Assembly (NCBI RefSeq): GCF_002902985.1
Contig: NZ_CP026167.1
Location: 4,712,001-4,776,000 of the forward strand
Source of the DNA: Leclercia sp. LSNIH1
GTDB lineage: Bacteria; Pseudomonadota; Gammaproteobacteria; Enterobacterales; Enterobacteriaceae
DNA: 64,000 nucleotides
Direction of reading: 5' to 3'
Shown piece after piece: positions 1-8,545 of this stretch. Below the pieces are notes generated by a model. The model was not told where the DNA came from and did not search any database. It worked only from the letters and a program-made list of their open reading frames with translations. How positions within the stretch are numbered: the first letter of the stretch is position 1; each line of letters opens with the position of its first letter. Both the position numbers and the translations under genes were made by a program.

Positions 1-2
1 TA

Positions 3-596
3 TTGGGTCCTTCACCCAAGAAAGATCTTGATGAGTTGGAAGATAAATTAGGTAAAAATCATTCCAGCGTAATAATAAATTTTGAAATTAAAGGTGACAA
101 TAAAACTGCACACTTTTTAAGTGGTGGTGATGCAGAAGTCGTTTGTTGGGAAGGTGTTAGAGATCGTTTAACCAATAAATATTCTATGTCATGGTTAGAT
201 TATGACATTTTACAAGCACCACATCACTGTTCTTGGCATAGTCTATCTCATGATAGTTTAAGCAAAAAAGGAGATGATGCTAAAACTTCCGAGAAAGCTA
301 TGGAAGTTTTTAATAGAGCAAAAGAAAAAGCATTTATAATTTCAAGCTCTAAAACAATTGAAAATGACGAAAAAGATCCTCCAGCATACCGAGCCAAAGA
401 AGAATATGAAAAAATAGTAGATGATGTGCAAGGTCAGTTTTTATGTGTGTCAGACCATAAAAAGAATGGAGAGAATATTCCGTTAGAGATTGAAATTTCC
501 GATAACGGTATTAAGAAAATTGCTGCATCTGCATTAGGTATGGCCGAATCATCAAGTGCCGCTGTAAATAGACAAGGTGGTGGTGGTTATGCCTGA
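3..596 (+). CDS. MBL-fold hydrolase, C-terminal part, with glycine-rich tail (partial)
   Basis: The N-terminal part of this gene lies outside the window; 197 residues are visible. It resembles the C-terminal half of a ComEC-type metallo-beta-lactamase domain: a strand ending Ser-Gly-Gly-Asp (Asp43), then Gln-Ala-Pro-His-His-Cys-Ser (His74/His75), the usual positions of late metal ligands, then an Ile-Ile-Ser-Ser strand. The first His-x-His-x-Asp-His motif must lie upstream. The last 15 or so residues are low-complexity and end Asn-Arg-Gln-Gly-Gly-Gly-Gly-Tyr-Ala, a flexible tail not expected of an MBL enzyme. Its stop overlaps the E2-E1 start by 8 nt, so the genes are translationally coupled. 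By family, MBL proteins of this type occur beside E2-E1 and JAB genes in bacterial ubiquitin-like operons. That the tail is a conjugation tag is inference. The substrate is unknown. Confidence 0.75.
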   Translation: MGPSPKKDLDELEDKLGKNHSSVIINFEIKGDNKTAHFLSGGDAEVVCWEGVRDRLTNKYSMSWLDYDILQAPHHCSWHSLSHDSLSKKGDDAKTSEKAMEVFNRAKEKAFIISSSKTIENDEKDPPAYRAKEEYEKIVDDVQGQFLCVSDHKKNGENIPLEIEISDNGIKKIAASALGMAESSSAAVNRQGGGGYA

Positions 597-2463
597 TTGT
601 CTTAATAAAAAGATAGATCAGTTGAGCACTATCCTTGCACCTTATGGTGCAAGGAAGCTTTCTACGAATGAATTATCAAAATTCAACGGTAAATATGTTT
701 GTGCTTGGGAATTAGTAACTGATTTAGAATTTAGTAATGAACCTATTGTATTGCAACTAAGATACAAAACTCTTAGTCAATTTGACATCCCAGATGTGTT
801 TATTTCCTCACCAAAAATTGATGTTTGCCAACTCCCACACTTGGAAAAAAATGGCAAGTTATGTGTTTGGCCTGACATTTATATCATCGATCATAATGAT
901 ATGACCTATGCAGTCGATTTACTAAACGATGCTATACTAATGCTAAGAAAAGGAATAAATGGTGATTTAAATGAGGATTTTATTGATGAGTTCCAGAACT
1001 ATTGGATTTATCAATGTAATAAAATAGATCGACTTATAAGCCAGTGTGATCTAACAAATAAAAACACAAGGTTGGTTTTCGGTTATCGGACCCGGAAATT
1101 TGGAGTAATATATTCTGACACACAAAAAGAATTAATTAACTGGTTGGAAAACCAAAAAATATTGCCATTAGAATCGGATGGAAGTAATTCAAAAGATAAA
1201 CGAATAAGGCAACAGCAACTCTCTAAAGTAGTTTCAATTCCATTGATATTCTTCAATGAAGCCTGGTATCCGAGTCAATATCCCAAAACTGCAAGGGATT
1301 TTTTTGAACTCATAAATCAGCAACAGGAAGATCCAGAAAGCACTATTGAATTGATCTTAAGATCTTGTGCTAATATGTTCAATGTCAAGCCCATAATTCT
1401 AGTTTCATTCCCAACGCCTTCTGGGATGAATATTATAGGAATACAGATTCCTAAGGGAGTTAGTGATCTTGCCACTGACCGCTTTGATACCAGAGGTATT
1501 AGTCGGGGTCGATTCAGAAATACAGCTTTATTAGATGGTTATAGAAATTACATTGATGGAAAGATTTTAAAAAATAGAATAGGCCAAACTAAAACAGAAA
1601 ATCTTATAGTAGACCGTTCTGACGATTCTTGGTTAACGGGTCGTGAGCATAACAAAACTTACAAGAAAATCTCTGAACATAAAGTAGCTATCGTCGGATG
1701 TGGTTCAGTAGGATCTTCGGTATCAAGACTGTTACTTCAATCAGGCATTAGAAAAATGATGCTTTGGGATGATGATTTAATGAAGAGTGAAAACTCCTCT
1801 CGTCATCTATTAGGATTTGATTCTGTTTATAAAAATAAAGCATTAGCTCTTGCCTCAAGGCTACGGGAAGAGTTTCCAAATGTCTATATAGAAGCTTTTA
1901 ATGAAGATTGGACAGAAGATTCCAAGTATAACAAAAAAATTGCAGAAGCCGATATTATAGTAAGCTGCACTGCACATTGGAATACTGAACAGCAGTTAAT
2001 TAAAAGACAGTCGGAAGACATTCTCGGTGCTATTGTCTTTGCATTTGTTGAAGCTCATGCAATGGCGGGGCATGTAATAGTCAACCAAGTGGATTCTAAT
2101 GCTTTTAATAGCTGGCATATTACAGAAGGCAAAAATATAGGTGCATTAAAATATCCTGCTACTTACTGGAAAGAAAATACTCGTAAAAGAATAGCAGCAT
2201 GTGCCGGAGAGTTCCAACCATACGGAGCTATCCCTTTGACTAATTTACATGCTCTAACGGCAAGAACTGTAATAGATCTAATCATGGATCGTTTTTCAAA
2301 TAAATCTTTTGCATATAGTTACATAGGAAGAGAAGCAGAGCTTTTAGAACTTGGTGGTAACTGGAATGATAAATGGATTGCACAATTCGGAAACCCAGGA
2401 AAGGGTGATTGTATTATACCTTTGATTTTTGAAAATTCTAATTGGGAAAAAAGTGATGCATAA
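589..2463 (+). CDS. E2-E1 fusion protein (Cap2-like, ThiF-family ubiquitin-like conjugation)
   Basis: The N-terminal domain (about residues 1-150) is an E2-like fold with the signature Leu-Pro-His-Leu-Glu-Lys-Asn-Gly-Lys-Leu-Cys-Val-Trp; the cysteine (residue 92 from the ATG) is the predicted E2 active site. The C-terminal half is an E1/ThiF adenylating domain with Gly-Cys-Gly-Ser-Val-Gly near residue 367, acidic Trp-Asp-Asp-Asp after the second strand, the Glu-Asn-Ser-Ser-Arg-His motif, and Ala-Ala-Cys-Ala-Gly-Glu-Phe-Gln-Pro near residue 537 as candidate E1 cysteine. This layout and length match Cap2 of type II CBASS, which adenylates the C-terminus of a CD-NTase and joins it to targets. 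No CD-NTase is visible here; an MBL protein sits upstream instead. ATG 589 is chosen because the next gene starts with the same 8-nt overlap; an in-frame GTG at 577 is possible. Confidence 0.88.
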   Translation: MPDCLNKKIDQLSTILAPYGARKLSTNELSKFNGKYVCAWELVTDLEFSNEPIVLQLRYKTLSQFDIPDVFISSPKIDVCQLPHLEKNGKLCVWPDIYIIDHNDMTYAVDLLNDAILMLRKGINGDLNEDFIDEFQNYWIYQCNKIDRLISQCDLTNKNTRLVFGYRTRKFGVIYSDTQKELINWLENQKILPLESDGSNSKDKRIRQQQLSKVVSIPLIFFNEAWYPSQYPKTARDFFELINQQQEDPESTIELILRSCANMFNVKPIILVSFPTPSGMNIIGIQIPKGVSDLATDRFDTRGISRGRFRNTALLDGYRNYIDGKILKNRIGQTKTENLIVDRSDDSWLTGREHNKTYKKISEHKVAIVGCGSVGSSVSRLLLQSGIRKMMLWDDDLMKSENSSRHLLGFDSVYKNKALALASRLREEFPNVYIEAFNEDWTEDSKYNKKIAEADIIVSCTAHWNTEQQLIKRQSEDILGAIVFAFVEAHAMAGHVIVNQVDSNAFNSWHITEGKNIGALKYPATYWKENTRKRIAACAGEFQPYGAIPLTNLHALTARTVIDLIMDRFSNKSFAYSYIGREAELLELGGNWNDKWIAQFGNPGKGDCIIPLIFENSNWEKSDA

Positions 2464-2938
2464 ATTTCATTGTGCCGAATTAGATTTCAAAATATGCATC
2501 AGCCAAAGCATAGTAGATGAATTATTTTCTCATCGTCAAACCCACTGTTTTAGTAAAGAATCAGGAGGTATGCTATTTTCCAATAATCTCAATGATTCTG
2601 AGATTGAAATCAATAAAATAACTACACCAGGCTCTACTGACTTGAGGAAAAGAAATTATTTCAAGTTAGATGAGAAAAAAGCCAAAGAAGATATCATATC
2701 GTTATTCAAGCAGGGTTTCCACTACTTAGGTGATTGGCATACACATAACGAAGGAATGGCAAGCCCATCAGGAACAGATATCCGCAGTATCCAAGACTTA
2801 TTTATCAAATCAGGTCATACAAGACCTTTTTTTCTCATGCTAATAATCCCAAACAAAGAAAATATTTCACACTGTTATTTATCAGCAGCAGATGGGAAGA
2901 TGTTATATAAATTCACATATCAAAAACCAAACAAATAA
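2456..2938 (+). CDS. JAB/JAMM isopeptidase (Cap3-like)
   Basis: A 160-aa single-domain metalloprotease. The JAMM zinc motif is complete: Glu35 (Lys-Glu-Ser-Gly-Gly-Met-Leu-Phe), then His95-Thr-His97, Ser105 and Asp108, fitting His-x-His-x7-Ser-x2-Asp. Family members remove or mature ubiquitin-like tags; Cap3 of CBASS reverses Cap2 conjugation and is of similar size. The start overlaps the E2-E1 stop by 8 nt, the same arrangement as the junction before it, which favours this ATG over an upstream in-frame start at 2429. By inference it trims the Gly-rich MBL tail or cleaves conjugates. Confidence 0.88.
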   Translation: MHKFHCAELDFKICISQSIVDELFSHRQTHCFSKESGGMLFSNNLNDSEIEINKITTPGSTDLRKRNYFKLDEKKAKEDIISLFKQGFHYLGDWHTHNEGMASPSGTDIRSIQDLFIKSGHTRPFFLMLIIPNKENISHCYLSAADGKMLYKFTYQKPNK

Positions 2939-2953
2939 AAAGGTTGTAATTAT

Positions 2954-3346
2954 ATGAATAGCACAAGTAAATCATATCCACGGTGGTTAATCATATTAAT
3001 ACTGTTATTTATTTTTGCTGGCTTCGTTGTTCTTGGGGTAATAATTAATCATAAGTATCACTCTAATGAAAGCTTATCTAAATATATACTCTTAATTCCC
3101 CCTGCAATTTTGTCATTAGGTTTTTCTGTATTTTATAAAAGATACGAAGTACAAGCTGAGTGGCTATTTTCATTTGCGACAGCTTCGGCTGCGATAAGTT
3201 TATGCGTTGATTCTTTACCTGGTGTCCAAAATGACCTTTTTCCTATATTCCTTCAAAGCGGGTTAGGCTATGCACTTCTCGTAATAATTGCAGCATTGTC
3301 GTTCGCAAAAATAATTTCGGCTTTCGTCAGTAGATTCATAAACTAA
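2954..3346 (+). CDS. Small multi-pass membrane protein, candidate last gene of the E2-E1/JAB operon
   Basis: A 130-aa protein with hydrophobic stretches at about residues 11-32, 43-60, 70-85 and 100-125, predicting three or four membrane helices and little soluble domain. No recognised family. It begins 15 nt after the JAB stop, with AAGG ahead of the ATG, and is followed by a terminator-like hairpin, so it is probably co-transcribed with the conjugation genes. In related defence operons small membrane proteins often act as membrane-disrupting effectors; that role here is only a suggestion. It could also be an unrelated cargo gene. Confidence 0.6.
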   Translation: MNSTSKSYPRWLIILILLFIFAGFVVLGVIINHKYHSNESLSKYILLIPPAILSLGFSVFYKRYEVQAEWLFSFATASAAISLCVDSLPGVQNDLFPIFLQSGLGYALLVIIAALSFAKIISAFVSRFIN

Positions 3347-3362
3347 TCATATTTCAATTCTT

Positions 3363-3398
3363 AAAAGTGTAGTTAATATTTTCAGTTGCTACACTTTT
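3363..3398. terminator. Bidirectional terminator-like hairpin
   Basis: AAAAGTGTAG (3363-3372) pairs with CTACACTTTT (3389-3398). An A-run on the left and a T-run on the right let it end transcription from both sides. It closes the conjugation operon and also the small minus-strand gene that follows. Confidence 0.65.
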
Positions 3399-3573
3399 TT
3401 ACAGGAAAGAAAACAAAAGGGAATACAATAATATAATATATAGGTAGTAAAATTATAAATGTTTCACCAAGACTATTGCTGTTAGCTAATAGTTCATTAA
3501 CGAAAAAAGTGTATATGAATGATAACAGGAACATAAAAGCCAACAGATATAGTATTTTTTTATTATTAATCAT
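3382..3573 (-). CDS. Small hydrophobic protein, unknown
   Basis: A 63-aa protein with two hydrophobic segments (about residues 6-29 and 39-57) and a basic C-terminus. GAGG lies about 8 nt before the ATG. Its stop lies inside the bidirectional terminator hairpin. No family recognised. The short length and AT-rich sequence mean it could be a chance reading frame, though the ribosome binding site and terminator placement argue for a gene. Confidence 0.4.
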   Translation of the reverse strand: MINNKKILYLLAFMFLLSFIYTFFVNELLANSNSLGETFIILLPIYYIIVFPFVFFPVKKCSN

Positions 3574-3650
3574 AATCAGGCCTCATCTATTTTAACAATA
3601 ATCCATTGATACAACATTATATGAGTATGTCAATAGCATCTATATAGATG

Positions 3651-3720
3651 CAAGGTATGACTAAACGAAGCGGAGCTTCGTTTAGTCTCCTTGTTTTTCG
3701 CCCTTCGGTTGAAAAAGAAA
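3651..3720 (+). repeat. Structured repeat module A upstream of orphan mobC (candidate oriT)
   Basis: Contains a perfect 13-bp inverted repeat, GACTAAACGAAGC (3659-3671) with its complement at 3675-3687 around a 3-nt loop, enclosed by CAAGG (3651-3655) and CCTTG (3689-3693). A second small hairpin follows: TTTTTC (3694-3699), loop GCCCTTCGGTT, GAAAAA (3711-3716). The same architecture recurs at 4943-5021 (module B). It lies about 120 bp before a mobC gene, where a transfer origin would be expected. The oriT role is inference. Confidence 0.55.
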
Positions 3721-3836
3721 GAAAGTCAAAGTCTTATCTAACTAATTGACATAAATTGCATTTCTATTATAACTGTATTATGGGTGTGCAAGGATTGCTC
3801 ACCATAAAGCGAATACACATATGAAAAGGAGTTTCT

Positions 3837-4271
3837 ATGAGTAATACAATAACCTTATCCTATACAAATGATTTTAAACCAGTCAATAATCATATCCCCC
3901 CTGCTCAATCTTTGCGAATACATTGTGTCAGTGTTCGATTTAATAAAGAAGAATTGGCTATTCTCAATAAAAACAGAGGTGACAAAAGCAAAGGCGAATG
4001 GCTTCGTTTAACTTCTCTTGATAGGCTTCCTCCTGTCGTTCCTGCTATCAATGTTGAAGCTTGGAAATCACAGTCTAACATATCCCAAAAGCTGAACCGC
4101 CTTATAAGCCATCTTGATGCAAAAAGTAGCAATAGTGAGTTAGCTAAAACAGAGATCTTCGCAGTCAAGAAACAGATCAAAGAGCTTCGCTCGTGCCAGA
4201 CAGCCTCTATGAGTAGGTATTCCTATGAAGTGAATGCAACAGCCCCTCATCCCTCTAAAAAATGGTCATGA
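3837..4271 (+). CDS. mobC: MobC-family mobilisation accessory protein (orphan copy)
   Basis: A 144-aa MobC-like protein. Its core (about residues 27-115: His-Cys-Val-Ser-Val-Arg-Phe, Lys-Gly-Glu-Trp-Leu-Arg, Asn-Arg-Leu-Ile-Ser-His-Leu) aligns through most of its length with the second MobC at 16763-17167. MobC proteins bind near nic and help the relaxase open the oriT. A good ribosome binding site (AAGGAG) precedes the ATG. No relaxase follows: the next gene is on the other strand and an IS relic comes after it, so this is the leftover of a second mobilisation module or a trans-acting paralogue. Confidence 0.8.
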   Translation: MSNTITLSYTNDFKPVNNHIPPAQSLRIHCVSVRFNKEELAILNKNRGDKSKGEWLRLTSLDRLPPVVPAINVEAWKSQSNISQKLNRLISHLDAKSSNSELAKTEIFAVKKQIKELRSCQTASMSRYSYEVNATAPHPSKKWS

Positions 4272-4301
4272 GAGCATGATTGTCAGGATTGCAATTAGCC
4301 A

Positions 4302-4661
4302 TCAAATTCTTTTTATTTTTTTAGCTTTATCTGAATTTTCTAATATGATTGAAGAAATTATTTTTTCTTCTTTTTTTGCAATTAGAGATTGGATATTAAT
4401 AGTACCATAATCTAAATTATCTCCCCACCAGTACATGAATTCTTTTATTACGGGAGTCATATTGTCTATAACCTCTTGAGATCCTTCGTTATAAATAAAA
4501 GATAGTATTTTTAAATTTTCAACATCAATCTCTTGCACAATTATCCGAAACATATCATCAGTTGGATATAAATTCGTTTCATTTAATGATATATTTAATT
4601 TTTCAAGCATCTCATTCATAAGCAAGTCTACTTCATTGAAGGCCGTATTATATTCAGTCAT
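4302..4661 (-). CDS. Hypothetical acidic protein
   Basis: A 119-aa, helix-rich, acidic protein ending in a basic Lys-Lys-Ile-Lys-Arg-Ile tail. It has a clear ribosome binding site (AGAGG about 8 nt before the ATG). No domain recognised; size and composition are compatible with a small immunity or antitoxin-like protein, but nothing in the sequence proves it. It stands alone, facing the orphan mobC. Confidence 0.5.
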   Translation of the reverse strand: MTEYNTAFNEVDLLMNEMLEKLNISLNETNLYPTDDMFRIIVQEIDVENLKILSFIYNEGSQEVIDNMTPVIKEFMYWWGDNLDYGTINIQSLIAKKEEKIISSIILENSDKAKKIKRI

Positions 4662-5412
4662 TATTTAACCTCTTGTTTTAAATTTATACAACATTACAAT
4701 TAATCACTTTAAGAAAGAATGTCAAGCATTTTTGTGAAATAACTAATATTTATTATAAAAAGAATTGCTTGAGTGAATAATTTTTTAATTATAAGCACCA
4801 TACAGTGTCATCTATTCAACCGAAGCGGAAATTTATAGCATCTTCTGTGCTGCAAGAGAAGCTTTAAAATAAATGCAAGTTAAGCTGTATATCTTTATAT
4901 AAAATATCAGGCACTGCGATTTTTTATTATTATAGCGAAATGAAGCAAGGGCTAACTCTGCGAAGCCGCTGCGCTTGCTTCTTCGAGTTCCCCTTGCTTT
5001 TCTGCCCTTCGGTTAGAAAAGAAACCAAACCGCTACCAACCTTGAATATCTATATCCTTGAATAGCCCCTCCCCCCTTAACTATCATTATCAAAAATAAA
5101 AAAATAATTTTACAAACAACCCCATACACATCATTTTAATTACAACCTTATTAAATTAAAAATTCAACCTTAGATGGAATTTAATGTGCAAGGAATGTCT
5201 TGCTGTAACGGAGAATTTTAAATATTGAAAATTATAGTTATGGTTTGTCATAGCCTGTGCATATATTCACCTCATGTATGTGCACTAAGAAATCTTTTTG
5301 AATACTGGAGTTACCCCTGCTAAAACGGACACGGCTAATTAACTGCTAATATGGCATCACAATATTCGCGTGGCGATTTCATGTTCCCCCCCCCTTGTGT
5401 GGACGCAGATTA
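4662..5412. other. Non-coding stretch with module B and degraded mobile DNA
   Basis: Apart from repeat module B, the stretch holds AT-rich sequence and a motif at 5185-5197 (TGTGCAAGGAATG) nearly identical to 3785-3797 (TGTGCAAGGATTG), which lies downstream of module A. This suggests that 4.94-5.2 kb is a diverged second copy of the region upstream of mobC. No open gene seen. A C-run near 5390 lies at the edge of the IS relic. Confidence 0.5.
4943..5021 (+). repeat. Structured repeat module B (second copy of module A)
   Basis: AAGCAAGGG (4943-4951) pairs with CCCTTGCTT (4991-4999), enclosing AACTC/GAGTT and CGAAG/CTTCG segments. A small hairpin overlaps the right arm: CTTTTCT (4997-5003), loop GCCCTTCGGTT, AGAAAAG (5015-5021). 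The loop is identical to that of module A while the stem bases differ and still pair, so the structure is conserved. No mob gene remains beside it. Confidence 0.55.
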
Positions 5413-5661
5413 TTATAGCCCTCTATCCATTCTGCCATTTTTTCCATCACTGAGACTGCATACAGCCAGCAGATCATTTACGTACACGTAACCCCTCTTG
5501 AACGTCTTCACAAACGATTCTGCCATGCCGTTACTTTCTGGACTGTGTACTGGTGTAGTACACACGATGAACCCCAGTAAACTGGCGAATGTACGCGTGG
5601 CATCGGCTGTGCAGCAATTATGCCAATGACAGTGGCTCCATTGACGGCAATGAGCTGACAT
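5413..5661 (-). pseudogene. IS3-family transposase OrfB relic
   Basis: An 82-aa remnant containing a typical IS3-family DDE integrase stretch (His-Ser-Pro-Glu-Ser-Asn-Gly-Met-Ala-Glu-Ser-Phe-Val-Lys-Thr-Phe-Lys-Arg), with the glutamate of the DDE triad in Asn-Gly-Met-Ala-Glu. The sequence before it is scrambled and the tail is out of frame, so no active transposase is possible. A possible IS end (containing AAACGGACAC) lies near 5322-5331. It separates the orphan mobC region from the restriction genes. Confidence 0.75.
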
Positions 5662-5821
5662 CTACAATCCCGCTACAAAGCACTTACTCCATGAGTCATT
5701 GCACTTGCTGAGCTAAACAAACACACTAAAACAGATAAAAAATTAATCGCTTTATAAGCTCGTAACAACCGGAACTTTAAGGCAAAATAGGGCGATTTTC
5801 CTTATTCATGAAGTTACGCTA

Positions 5822-7369
5822 ATGGCTAGAAAACCTAAAGAAATCAAAACAGACCCGTTAGAGGTCATCCTGTGGAAAGCGGCTGATAAGCTACGTAAAA
5901 ACATTGATGCCGCAGAGTACAAGCACGTGGTACTGGGCTTGATTTTTCTTAAATACATTTCAGATTCTTTTGAATCACATTACGAACAGCTAAAAGCCGG
6001 AGAAGGTGAATTTGCAGGAGCCGATCCGGAAGACAAAGACGAATATACCGCCTATAACGTGTTCTATGTTCCTGAACTGGCGCGATGGAGTTACCTGATA
6101 TCTAAGGCCAAGCTACCGGAAATCGGTAAGCTGGTTGATGATGCGATGGAGTTTATCGAAGCGGGTAACCCACAGCTAAAAGGAGTCTTGCCGAAAGTCT
6201 ATGCTCGCCAGAATCTTGATGCCACAGTGCTGGGGGAACTGATAGATTTGATTGGCAACATTGCTTTGGGAGATGCCAAAGCGCGTTCTGCTGACGTTTT
6301 AGGCCACGTATTCGAATACTTTCTTGGTGAATTTGCACTGGCAGAAGGCAAACAAGGCGGTCAGTTCTATACGCCTAAATCTATTGTAAGCCTGCTGGTC
6401 AACATGCTGGAACCCTACAAAGGCCGTGTGTTTGACCCCTGTTGCGGTTCTGGTGGTATGTTTGTTCAGTCAGAGAAATTCGTTGAAGCTCATCAGGGTA
6501 ATATCGACGATATTTCGATTTACGGTCAGGAATCCAACCAGACGACCTGGCGACTGGCAAAAATGAACCTTGCTATTCGTGGTATCAACTCAGAACACGT
6601 CCGCTGGAACAGTGAAGGCTCATTCCTGAACGATGCCCATAAAGATTTAAAATCTGATTTTATCATTGCTAACCCACCGTTTAACGTTTCCGACTGGTCA
6701 GGTGAACAACTTCGGAGTGATGCCCGTTGGCAATACGGTATCCCTCCTGCTGGCAACGCTAACTTTGCCTGGATGCAACATTTTCTGTATCACCTGTCGC
6801 CAAAAGGTCAGGCTGGGGTTGTGCTGGCAAAAGGGGCTTTGACTTCGAAAAGTTCTGGTGAAGGTGATATCCGTGCGGCGCTGGTTAAAGATGCAAATGT
6901 TATTGACTGTATCGTTAACTTACCCGCAAAACTGTTCCTGAATACCCAGATCCCTGCCGCATTATGGTTTATGCGCCGTGATCGTGAAAACAGCAGCCAG
7001 TATCGTGATCGCAGTAAAGAAATTCTGTTTATTGATGCCCGTAATCTTGGTCATTTGATTAATCGTCGTACCAAAGTGCTTTCTGACGACGATATCAAGA
7101 CCATTGCTGATACCTACCATAACTGGCGTAATAAAGGTGGTGACTATGAGGACGTTGCTGGTTTCTGTGCTTCCGTAGACATTGATGAAGTGGCTAAACT
7201 CGATTATGTGCTGACACCGGGTCGTTATGTCGGTCTCGCTGATGAAGAAGACGATTTCGACTTTAAAGAACGGTTTACTGCTCTTAAAGCGGAGTTTGAA
7301 GCACAACTGGAAGAAGAAGCGCGCCTGAATAAAACTATCGCTGATAATCTGGCGAAGGTGATGTTATGA
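5822..7369 (+). CDS. hsdM: Type I restriction-modification methyltransferase subunit
   Basis: 515 aa, normal length for HsdM. An N-terminal helical HsdM_N domain (about 8-150) is followed by the N6-adenine methyltransferase domain with SAM motif Asp-Pro-Cys-Cys-Gly-Ser-Gly-Gly (about 205) and catalytic Asn-Pro-Pro-Phe (about 283). With HsdS it methylates adenine in both strands of a bipartite site; with HsdR it forms the restriction complex. Its last codons overlap hsdS (ATGA). GC content is visibly higher than in the neighbouring island genes, suggesting a separate origin for the hsd cassette. Confidence 0.95.
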   Translation: MARKPKEIKTDPLEVILWKAADKLRKNIDAAEYKHVVLGLIFLKYISDSFESHYEQLKAGEGEFAGADPEDKDEYTAYNVFYVPELARWSYLISKAKLPEIGKLVDDAMEFIEAGNPQLKGVLPKVYARQNLDATVLGELIDLIGNIALGDAKARSADVLGHVFEYFLGEFALAEGKQGGQFYTPKSIVSLLVNMLEPYKGRVFDPCCGSGGMFVQSEKFVEAHQGNIDDISIYGQESNQTTWRLAKMNLAIRGINSEHVRWNSEGSFLNDAHKDLKSDFIIANPPFNVSDWSGEQLRSDARWQYGIPPAGNANFAWMQHFLYHLSPKGQAGVVLAKGALTSKSSGEGDIRAALVKDANVIDCIVNLPAKLFLNTQIPAALWFMRRDRENSSQYRDRSKEILFIDARNLGHLINRRTKVLSDDDIKTIADTYHNWRNKGGDYEDVAGFCASVDIDEVAKLDYVLTPGRYVGLADEEDDFDFKERFTALKAEFEAQLEEEARLNKTIADNLAKVML

Positions 7370-8490
7370 GTGAGTGGTCAAACGTAAATCTAGCGTCATT
7401 GTTGTCGTTTGGTAATGGCAAATCCCGGCCATTAGATTCTGGAAATATTCCAGTATATGGCGGCAACGGTATTATGAGCTATGTATCTCACTTTAACTAT
7501 GATCATGAAACAATCATAATTGGTCGTGTAGGGGCCTATTGCGGTGCTACTTATTATGAAAATAAGCCCATTTGGATTTCTGACAATGCTCTGTCAGCCA
7601 AAGCGGTTGGTGAACATAATACAAAATATTTATATTATCTATTAAAAAACTTAGATTTAAATCAATTTGCAGAAGGTTCAAGTCATCCTCTGCTAACACA
7701 AAAGCTGTTAAATTCAATTGAAACAAAAACAGCATTAAATCCTAATGAACAAAAATCTATTGCCTCTGTGCTGTCCTCTCTTGATGACAAAATAGATCTG
7801 CTTCATCGCCAGAATAAAACTCTGGAATCTATGGCTGAAACCCTGTTCAGGCAGTGGTTTATTGAAGAAGCACAAGATGAATGGCCTGAAAAAAGCCTCA
7901 ATCAATATGTTGAGCTAAATAAATCATCAATAAGTAAAAAGTATGATTTCAAAGAGATTCAATACTTGGATACAGGTTCTCTAACCAAAGGGAAAATATC
8001 TGAACTTCAAACCATGCTGTTATCAGAGGCACCAAGTCGAGCTAAAAGATTAGTCAATGAGTTTGACATAATAATATCAACAGTACGCCCAGATCAGTGT
8101 CATTATGGTATTTGCATTGATCCACCGTCAAATCTCGTTGTTTCAACAGGTTTTTGCGTCATTTCTGGCAAATCAATTAGCCCATTTTTTATTTACTATC
8201 TTTTAACTTCTGAGGATATGACCGAATATCTGCACTCAATAGCAGAAGGTTCTACGTCAACCTATCCTTCTTTAAAACCAGAAGACATTGGCAATGTTTT
8301 ATTCCTCTATCCAGGTGAGGAAAAATTAAAAAACTTTCATAAACTTGTTGGCTCTTACTGGAACAAGATTCATAACAACTACAAAAAAATACAGACCCTA
8401 GAAACCCTCCGAGATACTCTCTTACCGAAACTGATGAGCGGTGAAGTACGGGTTCAGTATGCAGAACAAGCAATCGCGTCAGTAGCATAA
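7366..8490 (+). CDS. hsdS: Type I restriction-modification specificity subunit
   Basis: 374 aa with two target-recognition domains (about 1-120 and 175-320), each followed by a conserved helical spacer ([12 protein letters not shown] near 140; [12 protein letters not shown] near the end). It sets the DNA sequence recognised. It overlaps the hsdM stop by 4 nt. The target domains are more AT-rich than hsdM and hsdR, as usual for exchangeable recognition modules. The recognition sequence cannot be read from the protein here. Confidence 0.93.
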   Translation: MSEWSNVNLASLLSFGNGKSRPLDSGNIPVYGGNGIMSYVSHFNYDHETIIIGRVGAYCGATYYENKPIWISDNALSAKAVGEHNTKYLYYLLKNLDLNQFAEGSSHPLLTQKLLNSIETKTALNPNEQKSIASVLSSLDDKIDLLHRQNKTLESMAETLFRQWFIEEAQDEWPEKSLNQYVELNKSSISKKYDFKEIQYLDTGSLTKGKISELQTMLLSEAPSRAKRLVNEFDIIISTVRPDQCHYGICIDPPSNLVVSTGFCVISGKSISPFFIYYLLTSEDMTEYLHSIAEGSTSTYPSLKPEDIGNVLFLYPGEEKLKNFHKLVGSYWNKIHNNYKKIQTLETLRDTLLPKLMSGEVRVQYAEQAIASVA

Positions 8491-8545
8491 AATAATTAAG
8501 CGGATACACAGCCCGTTCTCTGGGTAAGCAATAAGGACAATACGC

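Noticed and set aside
589..2938. Calling the operon CBASS
   Set aside because: Cap2-like and Cap3-like proteins are present, but no CD-NTase or known CBASS effector is visible; the upstream gene is MBL-fold. The left edge is cut, so CBASS cannot be fully excluded.
5161..5661. An intact insertion sequence
   Set aside because: Only a short DDE-domain fragment is readable, the frame is broken and clear paired ends are not seen.
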